NCBI GenBank assembly: GCA_910589415.1
Contig: OU342630.1
Span: 93,244,186-93,308,185 of the forward strand
DNA length: 64,000 nt
Origin: Malachius bipustulatus
Taxonomy: Eukaryota; Arthropoda; Insecta; Coleoptera; Melyridae
Reading direction: 5' to 3'
The notes beneath the pieces were generated by a model. That model worked only from the letters and a program-made list of their open reading frames with translations, had not been told where the DNA came from and made no database searches. Made by a program: the position numbers and the translations under genes. Each line of letters begins with the position of its first letter. The first letter of the stretch is position 1. Positions 12,620-23,443 of the stretch are shown here, piece by piece.

Positions 12620-13160
12620 TAAATTTTCGTCGAATAACTCACAGACGGTAAGACATAGAAAAACTTAGAAATTAAATTTTGATCCCCCCCCCCTCGCTTT
12701 TGTAACGGATAGAACTTTATTGGACGTTTTTCAGGGAACCTTCCATACATATTCCTGAAACTCTTGGAACCAAATTATTTAATGCAGCGATGTCAACTTT
12801 TTTGTCAAATAAGTTGCAGCATCTCCAAAATCATGGTTTACGAAACCAAAACTATAGAAAAAATGAACGTTGACGAAAAAAAAACAATACTTTTGAACCA
12901 GGGGCGTGCGCAGATATAAAAAGGTGGGGTTAGTGTATTTCTATTATACATAAAAATGCGCCGGAATAAGAAAGAATTATGTGCAAACTTTGATAAACAA
13001 GGGAATTATGATTAAGAACATTTTTTTAAACTTTAACGCCTATATATTATGACTTATGAGAAAAATGGAATGAGGACCGTCGCATTTTTTCGCCAAACAA
13101 GCTGTGGCTAAGAGCTTGACTTGGTTTTTCGCAACACCTTGTAGAATGGAATAAAAAAGT
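12620..13160 (+). repeat. Dispersed repeat, family R, copy 1
   Basis: This segment shares several ordered blocks with 35270-36090 (+) and 34690-34985 (-): CTGAAACTCTTGGAAC, ATTTAATG(C/A)AGCGA, AATAAGTTGC(A/T)GCATCTC, AAACAATA(C/T)TTTTGAA, and the end block CAAACAAGCTGTGGCTAAG followed by CAACACC(T/C)TGT. Divergence is high. No terminal inverted repeat or coding frame is clear, so the class of element is unknown. It contains a C homopolymer at about 12685-12695. Confidence 0.65.
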
Positions 13161-13840
13161 GCAATTTTGAACAGGGTGTTCTAATTCATTCTGGGACCAT
13201 GGCATGTACCTAATAACTCTTTTGACGAAACTGACCAGAATATTGATTACACTTACACATAATATGTACCAAGGCAATAAAAATGCGGATATTAACTTAT
13301 TGTACCTTCGGACTACGGTGGGGCTCAATACAATGCTTATATATTGTTGTATTATTGGAATCAAGGTATACAGTATACACACAATTATGTTATTAAATTT
13401 AACATATTCTGCTCTAGTTTTGAACAGCGTTTGAGCATGAATGCCACAGTGTTCCACCCTTCGGAGGGATTTAAAGAAGGCGGTCTTTGTGTCTCCGATG
13501 ACATATTGTGGTATATTGTCACGTCGAGGTTATTCATGACATAGAAATCCGAATCTCTAGAATAGCCTCACTTGGAAAATTAAATATTTATATATCAAGA
13601 ACTCTATCTGAGGATATACAAGAGCTCCTGGAAACGCAAGTTTGAAATACAATAAATACTAATTTTGCATAAACATCCTTTACGAAAGTATATAACTATC
13701 AGTTTACTTAATTTAGTTTTCATCGGTGCACCATCATGTTTAATATCAAAATGTGATTTTTCTTCATCTAATATTGAAACCCTCCTTTGTTTTTGTAACG
13801 CACTACGATTATTACTGCAAAAACGGACAAATTGTTTGTC
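13161..13840. other. Stretch without a supported gene
   Basis: Overlapping frames on both strands (13047-13457 minus, 13204-13544 plus) have no recognisable motif and overlap the end of a repeat, so they are treated as chance. Confidence 0.4.
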
Positions 13841-14345
13841 ATGAATCGAGATAGAACTTTGAAACAAAAAGTAAATCAAACTTCATGAACGTTTGTTTAC
13901 TTTTTGACGTAAAACTAATCTATAAAAAAATGTCAAAGATGACGTTGCAGTCGCTGTTAACTTCATTTTTTTATGGCACGGGAGGTTCATGTGAGGCCTC
14001 ATTTTAAAGGTATTTAAATTATCCGCACAAAATTATGCTAGTTGTCAATTTTACCAGTCTCTGTGTCAGTGGTCAGTGAGGACGTTTATTAGCGCCCCTC
14101 CCCAAGTTTTGATCCGAATCAGATAAAACTTTAAAACAAAAACTAAATCAAATGTTATAGATTTTCCTATTTTTTGACATAAAACTGTTCTGTAAAATTT
14201 CAAAGATGAGGTTGCAGTCACTGTCAACTTTAGAATTTTTTGGGCTATGGACGGGGAGATCGTGAGGGACCTCATTTTAAAGGTATATTATTTATCTACA
14301 CAAAAATTATGTTAGTTATAATTCTTTCATTAGTCGGTTCAGAAT
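13841..14345 (+). repeat. Direct repeat pair, period about 273 bp (family D)
   Basis: Copy 1 (about 13841-14072) and copy 2 (about 14114-14345) share in order: ATA(G/A)AACTTT(G/A)AAACAAAAA, TTTTTTGAC(G/A)TAAAACT, TCAAAGATGA(C/G)GTTGCAGTC, CTCATTTTAAAGGTAT and ACAAAATTATG(C/T)TAGTT. They look like two tandem copies of one repeat; a third copy lies inverted just downstream. Confidence 0.85.
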
Positions 14346-14399
14346 TTAGAGACGATAGGGAGGACTATGAACGTCGTTGAAACAAAAAAAAAAAAAATT

Positions 14400-14600
14400 G
14401 AAAATGACCACCAATTTTGTGTATACAATTGAAATACCTTTAAAATGAGTCTCGCATGACCCTCCTCCTTGCCCCTCAAAATTTTGAAGTTGACAGCGAC
14501 TACAACGGCAGCTTTAACATTTGAAAGATTAGTTTTACGCCAAATACTTTTTGGCGTAAAACTGATCTTTTCGAAGATGGGGTTGCTACCCCTTAGGGAT
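14400..14600 (-). repeat. Inverted third copy of family D
   Basis: Read on the minus strand this segment carries the same blocks as the copies at 13841-14345: GGCGTAAAACTAATCTTT, GTAGTCGCTGTCAACTTC, CTCATTTTAAAGGTAT and ACACAAAATT. With copy 2 it forms an inverted repeat centred near 14370. Confidence 0.8.
14527..14567. repeat. Compact perfect-stem hairpin
   Basis: Arms GATTAGTTTTACGCCAAA and TTTGGCGTAAAACTGATC pair at 17 of 18 positions around a 5-base loop. It lies inside the inverted family-D copy and comes from a local inverted duplication of the GGCGTAAAACT block. Confidence 0.85.
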
Positions 14601-16150
14601 GACAAGGTGGGGGGTTGACAACTACTTTTCCGAATGACAGTTTAAAAATAACAGCAGTTGACATGTTTTTGAATTTTTTCGAATCTTTTTTTACAAATTT
14701 ATTCCTTACTTTTCTCACGCACTGTATGAAACATAGGGCTTAAGGCCTACTTAATTTAAGAAGCTTAATTTTATTAGTGTAATGGAGAATGTAAAGCTTA
14801 TATCAATAAATATTTAATTTCCAGGGTATTTATGCCGTTAATAAATTGTATGTTTATCCAAACCAGACATACTCCATGATTTCCATATAAAGTACCCATT
14901 TACTAACGAATATACGGGAATGTTCTAATCCATTTGAAGTAATCCCCGAATATAATTCCCATCGCTTATCAGAAGCTATTTATTGCATTTAAAAAAAAGA
15001 CTGAGTGATTTAGTTTCTTAACCATTTTTTTCTACATTTTTAAATGGTCTAGAATTAATGCATAAGTATAACCTCCCCCATATTATATTTATTTACTTTC
15101 TACGTTTAACTTGCATGTGCAATACTTTACCTATTGCTCCAGAATGTTGCTAACGATAGGTATATTTTATCGAAATTATTTCGTTTTTATAAAAATTTGT
15201 TAGTATTATACCTACCTATACATTTTGTAGAAACAATCTAAATTATTAGTATCACAAATTCAAGTTTGTGTAATGAAACTTAAAATTATGTCGTTTTTAG
15301 GACAACCTTTAGCTCTTATTAGGTAGACAATCAAATAAGTAAGGATTGAAAATTTCATGCAAAAAGTTCATGCAGCTTTTTTATTTTTACCATTGGACTT
15401 GTCTCGTTTGTAATGAAGCCTAATTTTGCTTTTAATTTTACTGCATGTTTCAAGAATCTCTCTCGATTGAGTTTACGAAAGCTGAATAATTATATTTCTT
15501 AATTTGAATGTTTTTTACCCATTGAATGTAATCTCTTTTCAATTGTATAAAGTTTCAGATTAAAGAAAACATCAAAGACGACTACCAAGAAAATCCATTT
15601 TCTAGAATTATTTTAATTAAGTGTAAAATAAGCACAACATCTAGTATCTTCGCTTATTTTTATTCTACATAAATCCGTGGTAGGTATTTACCAAAGTTTT
15701 CGTAAAAGTTTCGTCAAACCAAAGATTTAGTTTTAGTTTTGTACTTCATTAATTTAAATTGGAGCGAAGAACTTTCAAACTTACTAAGAATAAAAACATA
15801 CGGCGGAATATCTTTTAAGAAACAACATCAAGCCAGAATTCCAAAATTAACAGCCAGCAGACTTTATCAGAATCCAAGTGACAAAAAAATGTCATCATTT
15901 TACAAATACTTTCAAACTTCAAGAGATGCTCGTTCAACTTGTACCTACTTACTCGTATTTAACTAATTACCAAGTGCCCGATGTGGTTTATTTACTTAAT
16001 TAGGACTAACTACATGTGTAATCTTTGAAGTTGCAGAGCATTGAAAATTTGCCAACTAACTAAATATACAAGTTACGATAGACACATTAATTTACGTAAT
16101 TTAAATGCAAAAAAATATAGCCTGATTATTGTTTATTAAACAATAATGTA
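14601..16150. other. AT-rich stretch, nothing recognised
   Basis: A 75-codon frame at 15739-15966 (+) begins with TTG, not ATG, and matches nothing known to me. No transposon end, RNA gene or GC-rich block was seen. Confidence 0.4.
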
Positions 16151-16396
16151 AGCGCAAGCGGTGGCGCAGCGATTAAGAGGTCACTGACTGAAGCCGTTGA
16201 CGCTACCAAACGTCTGTGGTTCGAATCCCAACTCGGCTTGGTTGTTTGTATTCGGTTATAAGGCTATTTATTTCTCTACAAATGTGTATGTGGCTGTATG
16301 AGTTCGTTCTGGAAGTCAAATTACCAATGTGGACCGACGATCTTACGTCAACAGTTAAGACCGATGCTCCTCTTAAAAAAAAAATAATAAAAAAAG
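16151..16396 (+). mobile_element. tRNA-derived SINE
   Basis: The head carries RNA polymerase III promoter boxes: an A-box-like GTGGCGCAGCG at 16161-16171 and a canonical B box GGTTCGAATCC at 16218-16228. A tRNA-unrelated body follows, then the block CAGTTAAGACCGATGCTCCT and an A-rich tail with AATAATAAAAAAAG. The same head and tail blocks occur in a second, shorter copy on the minus strand at 34992-35121, so this is a dispersed family and not a functional tRNA. A GTAAG at both flanks may be a remnant of the target duplication. It has no coding capacity and would depend on a LINE for retrotransposition. Confidence 0.85.
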
Positions 16397-17660
16397 TAAG
16401 AATGAGAGAGTAGAAGAGACGGCAAATTTGAAATTTGTTATGATTATATTTGCTTATAGGAATTATGCTTCTGCGATAGTGGTTAATATACCTCCAACCT
16501 GCAATATCATTTAACTTTTCTTAAATTTTTTAAAAAGGATACGTTAAATCACAGACTTACGTATCACTTACACTCGATATTATTATAAAGAAAAATAACA
16601 AGGTGAAAGATAACGTTAAGGGTAAAATAGTTGAGTGTTCATTTTAGAGTTTTGCAGTTATGACAGTGAAGTTGACGAATAAAAAGAGCGATCAATAGTC
16701 TAAACCAAAGAGTAGACATGTGTAAGATTTATAAAATAGGCAACATTCGATGATAACAAAAGTGGTGGGTAACAGTCGCTTTTGAAACAGTATTTACTTT
16801 TACTATGAAATCATTATATAACATACATTATTATACTGATTATGTAGTACAAATTAGTATTATGTACTAGTACACTCATACACCATTACTTACGGAGCAC
16901 GCTGTGTTTCCAAAAAAAAAAAAAAACATAAAAGCGACATCTGACAAAATCTATTATATGCGGATAATGCTGTCTCGCCTGTCATTAAAAGTATTAAAAG
17001 TAAACCATAATTAACGGTACATTTCGTGGTTCATTCGACGATATCTAACGGAAAATAAAGCACAGCTATTATTGTGTTAATGATCTGATGGCATATAATT
17101 ATCCACTCCGGAGGCGTACGAAATTTCCTTTTAATATTGTTTGTTCAGGAAACTGGAGTAATCGAATATAATATGAATGTATATGTGTGCTTATAGTGAA
17201 TGTGAACAGAATGTGAGCAGACAAAACTAAATTTTAATTGATGTTCAATGATCTCAACAATTATTAAAAAAAAAAAATCAAAGAAACAAAGTATGTCGCG
17301 CAGAGACCTTTAAAAAAACTGTCAGCACCTACCCATCTAGTTTAAGCACCATCGTTTCCTATCGCAGGCAATTTGGATTTTTTTTTCTTATACATGAATG
17401 TAATAAGAGTACAAATGTAATAAGAGTCCAGGTCATTGTGCCTTAAAATAAAAACTTGGAATCAATCTGGAGTTAGATTCCCCAACCCGATCTAATCTAA
17501 TCTAGAAAGTATCAGAAGATGAAACTTATTTATAGATTTCTCTTTCTGTATGAAAATAAGTGTAGCAAAGCTGAGGAAATTTTGTATAGTCTCTTTCACA
17601 CCAAGTATAGATATCGACCACATCATTCGGTAATAAAGAGGCATATAATTATGCAGGGTG
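16397..17660. other. AT-rich stretch, nothing recognised
   Basis: No gene, RNA or transposon end was identified. Two opposing short frames near 17492-17761 run into the following inverted repeat and are ignored. Confidence 0.4.
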
Positions 17661-18843
17661 TATATGGCGAAAAAATTCAAAGACAGGTTCTTTGGTCAAA
17701 AATAAACAACATTATTCCCATTGACTACATTAACGTGTTTTTAAAATGTCAATTTGCTTAGATAGGATCGTAGATATTAGGGGGGGGGGGGAACCTCCAC
17801 GACTGGGGTATGAAAAATTTTCTAAATATATCTAAGGTTCCTTAGATATGGGTGAGGCCCGAGAACCTTAGGGCATTTTTATATGGAGAAGTCCTGGGAG
17901 TAGAAGTCTAAAAATTTGTGCGTGTATAATTTCGGGTTTGACGAGCTGAACTAAAATATTCACAACCCCACACCACTTCCGGTTATACGGGAAGTTGCCA
18001 TATTTTTCTTTTTTAAATGGTACACCCTGTATATTATTACATTTTCAGATTGCCTGAAAAAAAGTAATAAAAATGATGTATACAGTTCAAATTTGTAGCG
18101 ACCAATTTATGAGTTATAAACAAATGAAAATTGCAATTTTCCATTTTCAAAGCAGCTTAGCTTGAAAACGGGTCAAGATATCGGAAAACGGCTTACATGT
18201 CCCTATCCTAACTTTTTGTATACTACGCTGGAGTACCTACAAAAAAAAAAATTTTATTATTTTTTTTTTGAAAATCGCTGATTTTTCATCACTTTGTATA
18301 CAAATTTCATTAGCACCAGAGGATACTACGTGAAAAGTTAAGATAGGGACATGTAAGCCGTTTTCCGATATCTTGACCCGTTTTCGACCTAAGCTGCTTT
18401 GAAAATGGAAAATTGCGATTTTCATTTGTTTATAACTCATAAACCACTCGGTACAATTTTGAACTGTAAACCCCATTTTTATTGCATTTTTTCAGACAAT
18501 CTTAAAATATAATAATATACAGGGTGTCCCATTTAAAATAAGAAAGTTGATGGCAACTTCCGGTATAACCGGAAATGGTGAGGGGTTGTGAATATTTTAG
18601 TTCAGCTCGGCAAAACCGAAATCATACACGTACAAATTTTTAGACTTCTACTCCCAGGACTTCTCCATATAAAAATGCCCTAAGGTTCTCGCGCCTCACC
18701 CTGTATTCAAAATATTGGAAAAATAATTTTTTTATAACATTATATATGCTTATCTCGAAAACGGTGCTTTTTCCGAACGCGCCAAATTGGTGAATTTTTT
18801 GTTTATTTTTGACCAAAGAATCTGTCTTTCGATTTTTTCGCAA
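17661..18843. repeat. 1.2-kb inverted repeat (long hairpin)
   Basis: Left arm about 17661-18237 and right arm about 18310-18843 are inverted copies with a loop of about 70 bases made of A/T runs. Matching blocks, in order from the outside, are AAAGACAG(G/A)TTCTTTGGTC, CTAAGG..GAGAACC, ATATGGAGAAGTCCTGGGAG, TATTCACAACCCC, ACACCCTGTATATTA, TTTATGAGTTATAAACAAAT, TCAAGATATCGGAAAACGGC and TTACATGTCCCTATC. A stretch of about 100 bp in each outer arm has diverged completely, and a G homopolymer lies at about 17781-17792. It may be a foldback transposon or two repeat copies inserted head to head. If transcribed it would fold into a long double-stranded RNA. Confidence 0.9.
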
Positions 18844-18967
18844 TATTGAAGATACTCGATTGGCATTGGTTTTGGTATTTCAACTAAATGTGAAAATACT
18901 CGATTAAAGATTAAAGAAATATAAACTCGCAACTCCACTTACCATCTTCTTCGACCACAGTACCTAA

Positions 18968-19545
18968 GGGTAAAAACATAGTAGAACGACGAGGCTAGAG
19001 GCACAGCGACGAGGTAAGCGTCGCGGCTTTCATTTCATCGTGTATGGTAATGAAGCCAAACATAGTGAAGAGGTTGACGCAGTACTGAGCGACGAGACAA
19101 GCGAGGCGATGCGTCGAGATAAAAATTAGATTTATTATTATCGCGTTGATACTGGACGGTTCTATATGAATTCTTTTTAATAAGTTTTGGCAATTTCTAT
19201 TCTCAAATATTCAAAAAATCGGTCTGGGCGCTGCTTGAGCTCAGAAAATAATGCATGGTACTGTCCAAACCGTTTGCGTACTTTATTAATAGGATGCACA
19301 GGATAAGTTCTGTTCAAACTTCCCATTGCAACAATAATACGCCCCGCAAAGCGCGGCATTATCGAATAAAATTTCATCTTCACTGTCGGAGAACATTGTT
19401 CATACTGAATTGAGTTTGGAAAGTCAAAGCAGTAAATCGCAACTTCTGTCTCCTCACTATGTGCATGTCTCCTGTCTCGTCGCTTATATCGTCACTTACC
19501 TCGTCGCTGTGCCTCTAGCCTCGTCGTTCTACTTTGTTTTTACCC
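18968..19545. mobile_element. Non-autonomous PIF/Harbinger element
   Basis: The element begins GGGTAAAAACATAGTAGAAC and ends with the inverted copy (GTTTTTACCC). It is flanked by TAA on both sides (18965-18967 and 19546-19548), the 3-bp TWA duplication typical of PIF/Harbinger. Terminal inverted repeats are about 60 bp. Each end carries three subterminal copies of CGACGAG (for example AACGACGAGGC, AGCGACGAGGTAAG, AGCGACGAGACA), a likely transposase-binding array. Inside lies a remnant of the transposase N-terminus on the minus strand. At 578 bp it is an internally deleted derivative. Confidence 0.9.
19177..19396 (-). pseudogene. PIF/Harbinger transposase N-terminal remnant
   Basis: Two overlapping frames on the minus strand carry the start of a HARBI1-like transposase. 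From the ATG at 19396, one frame reads the acidic MFSDSEDEILF typical of these proteins. The second frame (19383-19177) carries YPVHPINKVRKRFGQYHALF and then SELKQRPDRFFEYLRI, the conserved stretch just before the DDE domain (family pattern HPIN...G.f..L..EL...P.rFF.yfRm). The two parts are out of register, so there is a frameshift, and the frame ends soon after EIAKTY. The whole catalytic DDE domain is missing. It cannot make transposase and serves only to classify the element. Confidence 0.85.
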
Positions 19546-19548
19546 TAA

Positions 19549-20815
19549 CTTTCCCATCAGGATGCGGTGGTTTCGATAATTTTTGGAAATTATGTTCTAT
19601 AGTCTAAAACTTTTGATGCCTGATTTTTCCCCTTTTTTATATGCGAAACTATCTTAGATAATTTGTGACAGTCCGTAAAAGGTACTCAACCTTAAATAAA
19701 TAAATAATTTAGATGCAGGGTAGGTACATTTTCTCCTCCTACTATGACGCACGCATTTAACTATTTTTTTATATTATGTTTTGTAATTAATATAGGAAAG
19801 TGTTCTTGGTTTCACTTTTGTGAACTCTTTATTTATTACTCACCCTTTCGTGATAAACTTACTGTCTTAATGCTGCATGGCTGTTGGAGGAATTAAACCT
19901 AAAATGCAAGAAGAAACCATCACCCTAACCCTACTTAAGATAAGACTGTTTATTCAAAATGCAAAGACTTTCCACTAGCTGCCATCTGTCGGCCCGTTTA
20001 CCCTGGCAGTATAATGCCATCCATGATTCGAGCTGGAAAGTATTAAAAGAGAATTTAGAATGGTCGTATCGTAACGCAATATTCGTAATAGTGTTGTCCT
20101 CGCCAATTAATTATGGAGACTTAACTACCCGTTCCAGTCTACGCCATAGTGTCATCTCGAATCAGCCAGTGAGGATTTTATCTCCATTTTCCCGATTCAA
20201 CTTTCAGCACATTTCGCTTGTTTTAATACGAAGGAATTAAAAAGGGTATTTAGATTATTTTAAGTGCTTTCTGTTAATCTTTATATGCAGTAAGCGGTAA
20301 AAAGTATGCCTTCAGAAGGTAGTAAATCTGCAGAAAATTATGCAACCGTTGCTACAAATTGTTCCATACAAATTAGTGTATTCAGAGTTATATAAAATTC
20401 AAAAGTTAATCTCGCTCGAGTTTACCATTGGCTGCCGCGGACTCCAAAAGTAAACTCTTGAAGTTCTGGACCGTAGTAGATAAAATAAACTAAGTTACAA
20501 CTTTTGCTCTAGAAAATCGCGTTATACTTGCGAAACCCAATATCAGATCCTCCGAGTATTCTGATCGGTGATATAAAACGCAGCCTAAAATAATAATGAT
20601 ACCTATAGGTATACTATGCGACCAGAACCGTATCCCGTATCGCTCAACGGGAAATTTATTTCAATTTAGCAAAAGGTCTTTAGAGTGAAAATGCAACCGA
20701 GAAAAAAGGGGCAAAGATAAACATTCCTCGTAACTGTAGCAAAAAGAGAAATAATATGTAACCGCATAATCAATGAGCTTCTGGTATGTCACAGTTTGAC
20801 AGTTAATTTATAATC
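19549..20815. other. Stretch without a supported gene; possible regulatory block
   Basis: The block 19950-20240 is less AT-rich than its flanks and holds a 93-codon ATG frame (19959-20240, +) with no recognisable motif. It contains CCAATTAATTATGGAG, an antennapedia-class homeodomain-type TAATTA core. It may be a conserved regulatory element or a chance frame. Confidence 0.3.
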
Positions 20816-21032
20816 TATATCCCATTCGAAATGTTTTCAAATTCAGAGTTGACTAAAATTTGAATTATGTTGGTACCTCTTCGAATACTGAACTTTGAAC
20901 TACCTTTGACAAGTTGAATTTTTAAAGGTTATATGGATGTTGCTAATCAAATTTGACCTCGATTGTAATAATTATAACTACGCTACGTTGCCACAATAGC
21001 AAAATAATATTTGGTACTTAATTTAGGTAGTA

Positions 21033-21185
21033 CAGCTTGACAAGAATATCTTGGCGGTTGTTAAAGGAGAGAGAGGTCCTAGAACGAGACAGAAAATCAC
21101 CCCACCACCTTATCTGTTTTAGTACATTCCATGTAATAAATTTTGTAAAATGTTGATACTTGACATTTAAATTTTATTATGAACT
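21033..21185. repeat. Left terminal inverted repeat of the Tc1-like element
   Basis: Matches the reverse complement of 23268-23443 nearly base for base over the outer 105 bp (through CATTCCATGTAATAAATTTT), then with a gap of about 20 bp through TTGATACTTGAC(A/G)TTTA and ATTTTATTATG. Confidence 0.9.
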
Positions 21186-21280
21186 AGAAGCTAATTTGGC
21201 TGCGTTCAATTAATATGAAAAAATGAAAATCTAAAATAAACACGGGAGTTTTAGTTAGAATTATTTAATTATTACTATCA

Positions 21281-22670
21281 TCATAAAATATATTTAATTA
21301 TCACTATCACTATCAGAATAGTTCTCTTCGTCACTATAATTATATCTTCATCATCGTTAATGCCTCCCAGTTGAATAATTAGATCCCCCACTATAATATA
21401 CATAGCTCCTTCTCTGGCCATTAACTCGTTCTCAATTTTTCTGTTGGTTGAATGGTCACACTTGGCATTCCACTGCTCAGCCGTATAACCACAAAAAAAC
21501 TCGTCACATAAATTCTGTACATTTTCAAACTTTTGGGTGATATTTCTGTCTGCCATAGTGCTTCATATCCGCCCAAACCAACTCGATAATAGGATTAGAG
21601 ATCTGGGTGGTAAGGAGGCAGTCACAAAACATCATATGTCTTCTCATAATTTCATCAATTTCGTAGGTTTTGAAATTCGGCTTATTCGATTTGATGAGGT
21701 CATACAATTCTGGTTTATGGAAATCCGTATTAAATGGTATTTGCTTTTGTTGTAACCACTGCTGCATATCTGATTTTCTTGAAGCAGAGTTAGGTGGTTT
21801 ATCTAACTGCACATTATGATATGGCGCGTTGTCAATCACAAGTACGCTGAGAGGGGGTAAATTTTGGAATAAGCTTGGTCTCCATCCATTTTTTGTAGTT
21901 GGAATAATTCATATCGTCGTGATATTATATTCGTCTTCGACTTAAATCGCACGTAAGCATTAGTAATAAAACCAGTTTCTCCACAAGCGTGAGTGATCAC
22001 CATCCGTTGTCCTTTGGAGGCGGGTTGCGACAAAACTTCTCCACTGGCGTCGCTCCACGCTTTTTGATGAGCATGAGAAGAATGGATATACGTTTCATCC
22101 ATGTACAATATATTTCTACCTTCGGCTTTATAATTTCTTATCCTTCTAAGAAACTTAAGACGCAAATATCGCACTTCTTGCTTTTCCATCAAAATTTTTC
22201 TATTGTTCTTGTTTTTCTCCACCGAAAGCCCAGTTTATGGATAACCTTTCTGACACTTTTCCTTGATCCATTTGCTCGTTAACTTTTGTAAATTTTGCAG
22301 TGATCCTCTTGAGCGTTGGAGTAATTTTTTCGGTTGTATGAAAATTGTGTATAATTCGACGCAGTAAACATTGATCAAAGTCATCCAAGTTGGTTTTTGT
22401 TGCTAATTTAGTTCTTTTTTTACCAGGAGAAGTAAATTTATCCGTTTGGCCATCGATGATTCTGCTTGTTTCCACCACTATCCTTTGAACAGTCCGTTCA
22501 CTAATGCCTGTCGTAGCAGCAACCCGTTTTTGAACTTGATTCATTGGTAAAATAGGACCAAGTATCTTTAGATTCACCAAGAAAATATTTATAAACGTTA
22601 TTAATAATTTCACGGCTTTGACCGGAAAGGGTTTTATTGGCAACTTAGCTTTTAAAATTTGCCATTTCAA
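21281..22670 (-). pseudogene. Tc1/IS630-family transposase (DDE_3 type), frameshifted
   Basis: The gene reads on the minus strand in at least four pieces. Piece 1 (22670-22200): a helix-turn-helix region NQVQKRVAATTGISERTVQR, then the linker KFTSPGKKR and LDDFDQCLLRRIIHNF. Piece 2 (22222-21836): NILYMDETYIHSSHAHQKAW with the first catalytic Asp, then SKGQRMVITHACGETGFI. Piece 3 (21839-21525): VIDNAPYHNVQ with the second Asp, then NPIIELVWADMKHYGR with the catalytic Glu. Piece 4 (21556-21281): the C-terminal tail with AEQWNAKCDHS and an acidic end. The LPPYHPDL motif that normally precedes NPIE is present in a shifted frame at about 21595-21625, showing two compensating shifts. The order and spacing match the insect family of this type, so this was a full-length gene; it cannot now be translated through. 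Confidence 0.92.
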
Positions 22671-22687
22671 AAGCTTGCACTACGTTT

Positions 22688-23244
22688 CGTCGCCTTAATC
22701 AGAAAAACCCGTAAGTCACAAAATGAAAATTATTCAAGAGGCACAAAAAAGAGTTTATAAAATAAAACGAGAAATTCCCGTATCTCCTTAGCATCATGAT
22801 GTCTGAGCAAATTTAGTATTTTAGAAAAACCCGTAAGTCCAAGACAAAATGCAAAATGTAAATTGAGGGTGTAAAACCAATAATTTCTAGTAAATAATTG
22901 TGTTAAACATGTTTGCATGTCCTTACGGTCCATATTTATACACTTTCATCAAATCTAACTCGCAAAATCGCACAGTATCGGGAGGTAAACACAGAGCAAG
23001 TCACCATACGTCTATTGTTTACATTCAAAATGGCGGTTTTATTGTGGACATACGGGCTTTACGTTTATATTTGACACCGGTGAGGACTTATGGGAAATTC
23101 TTTTCTAGGAATAATAAATTACAGAAACATCTTGGAGATACGATATTTTCTTCAACTGTAGGTTTATTTATTATTTCATAGATGGCGTAAAAAGGTCGAT
23201 TTTGATAAAATGTGGACTTACGGGTTTTTCTGATTAAGGCGACG
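22688..23244. mobile_element. Small TIR element nested in the Tc1-like transposon
   Basis: Ends are CGTCGCCTTAATCAGAAAAA and the exact inverted counterpart; the inverted repeat continues through CCCGTAAGTC, about 32 bp. GTTT occurs directly outside both ends (22684-22687 and 23245-23248), a possible 4-bp target duplication. The block AGAAAAACCCGTAAGTCC recurs inside near 22824, as a subterminal repeat. It separates the transposase start from the right TIR of the host transposon, where no such spacer is needed. A 93-codon frame inside has no known motif. Confidence 0.75.
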
Positions 23245-23267
23245 GTTTGCAATAATTAACTGTCACA

Positions 23268-23443
23268 AACATAATAAAATATAAACGTCAAGTATCAACG
23301 TCAAAACATTGTTCAAAATTTATTATACATGAAAATTTATTACATGGAATGTACTAAAACAGATAAGGTGGTGGGGTGATTTTCTGTCTCGTTCTAGGAC
23401 CTCTCTCTCCTTTAACAACCGCCAAGATATTCTTGTCGAGCAG
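23268..23443. repeat. Right terminal inverted repeat of the Tc1-like element
   Basis: Inverted counterpart of 21033-21185, with an extra short duplication of AAAATTTATTA(C/T)A near 23317-23345. Confidence 0.9.

Larger units (their letters stand above)
21033..23443 (-). mobile_element. Tc1/IS630-like DNA transposon, nested, decayed
   Basis: The element starts CAGCTTGACAAGAATATC and ends with the inverted match GATATTCTTGTCGAGCAG, flanked by TA at 21031-21032 and 23444-23445, the Tc1/mariner target duplication. The inverted repeats are long, about 150-175 bp, sharing TTGGCGGTTGTTAAAGGAGA, GGTCCTAGAACGAGACAGAA and ACAGATAAGGTGGTGGGGTG (one strand or the other). A transposase gene fills the interior on the minus strand but is frameshifted. 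A further small element sits between the start of the gene and the right repeat. Its own insertion interrupts family-M copy A, so it is younger than that copy. Confidence 0.92.

Noticed and set aside
13047..13457. 136-codon minus frame with hydrophobic stretches
   Set aside because: Overlaps the end of repeat family R and frames on the other strand; no motif, codon content fits AT bias.
16151..16240. tRNA gene
   Set aside because: B box is canonical but the cloverleaf is poor and the unit continues into a SINE body with an A-rich tail, repeated at 34992-35121.
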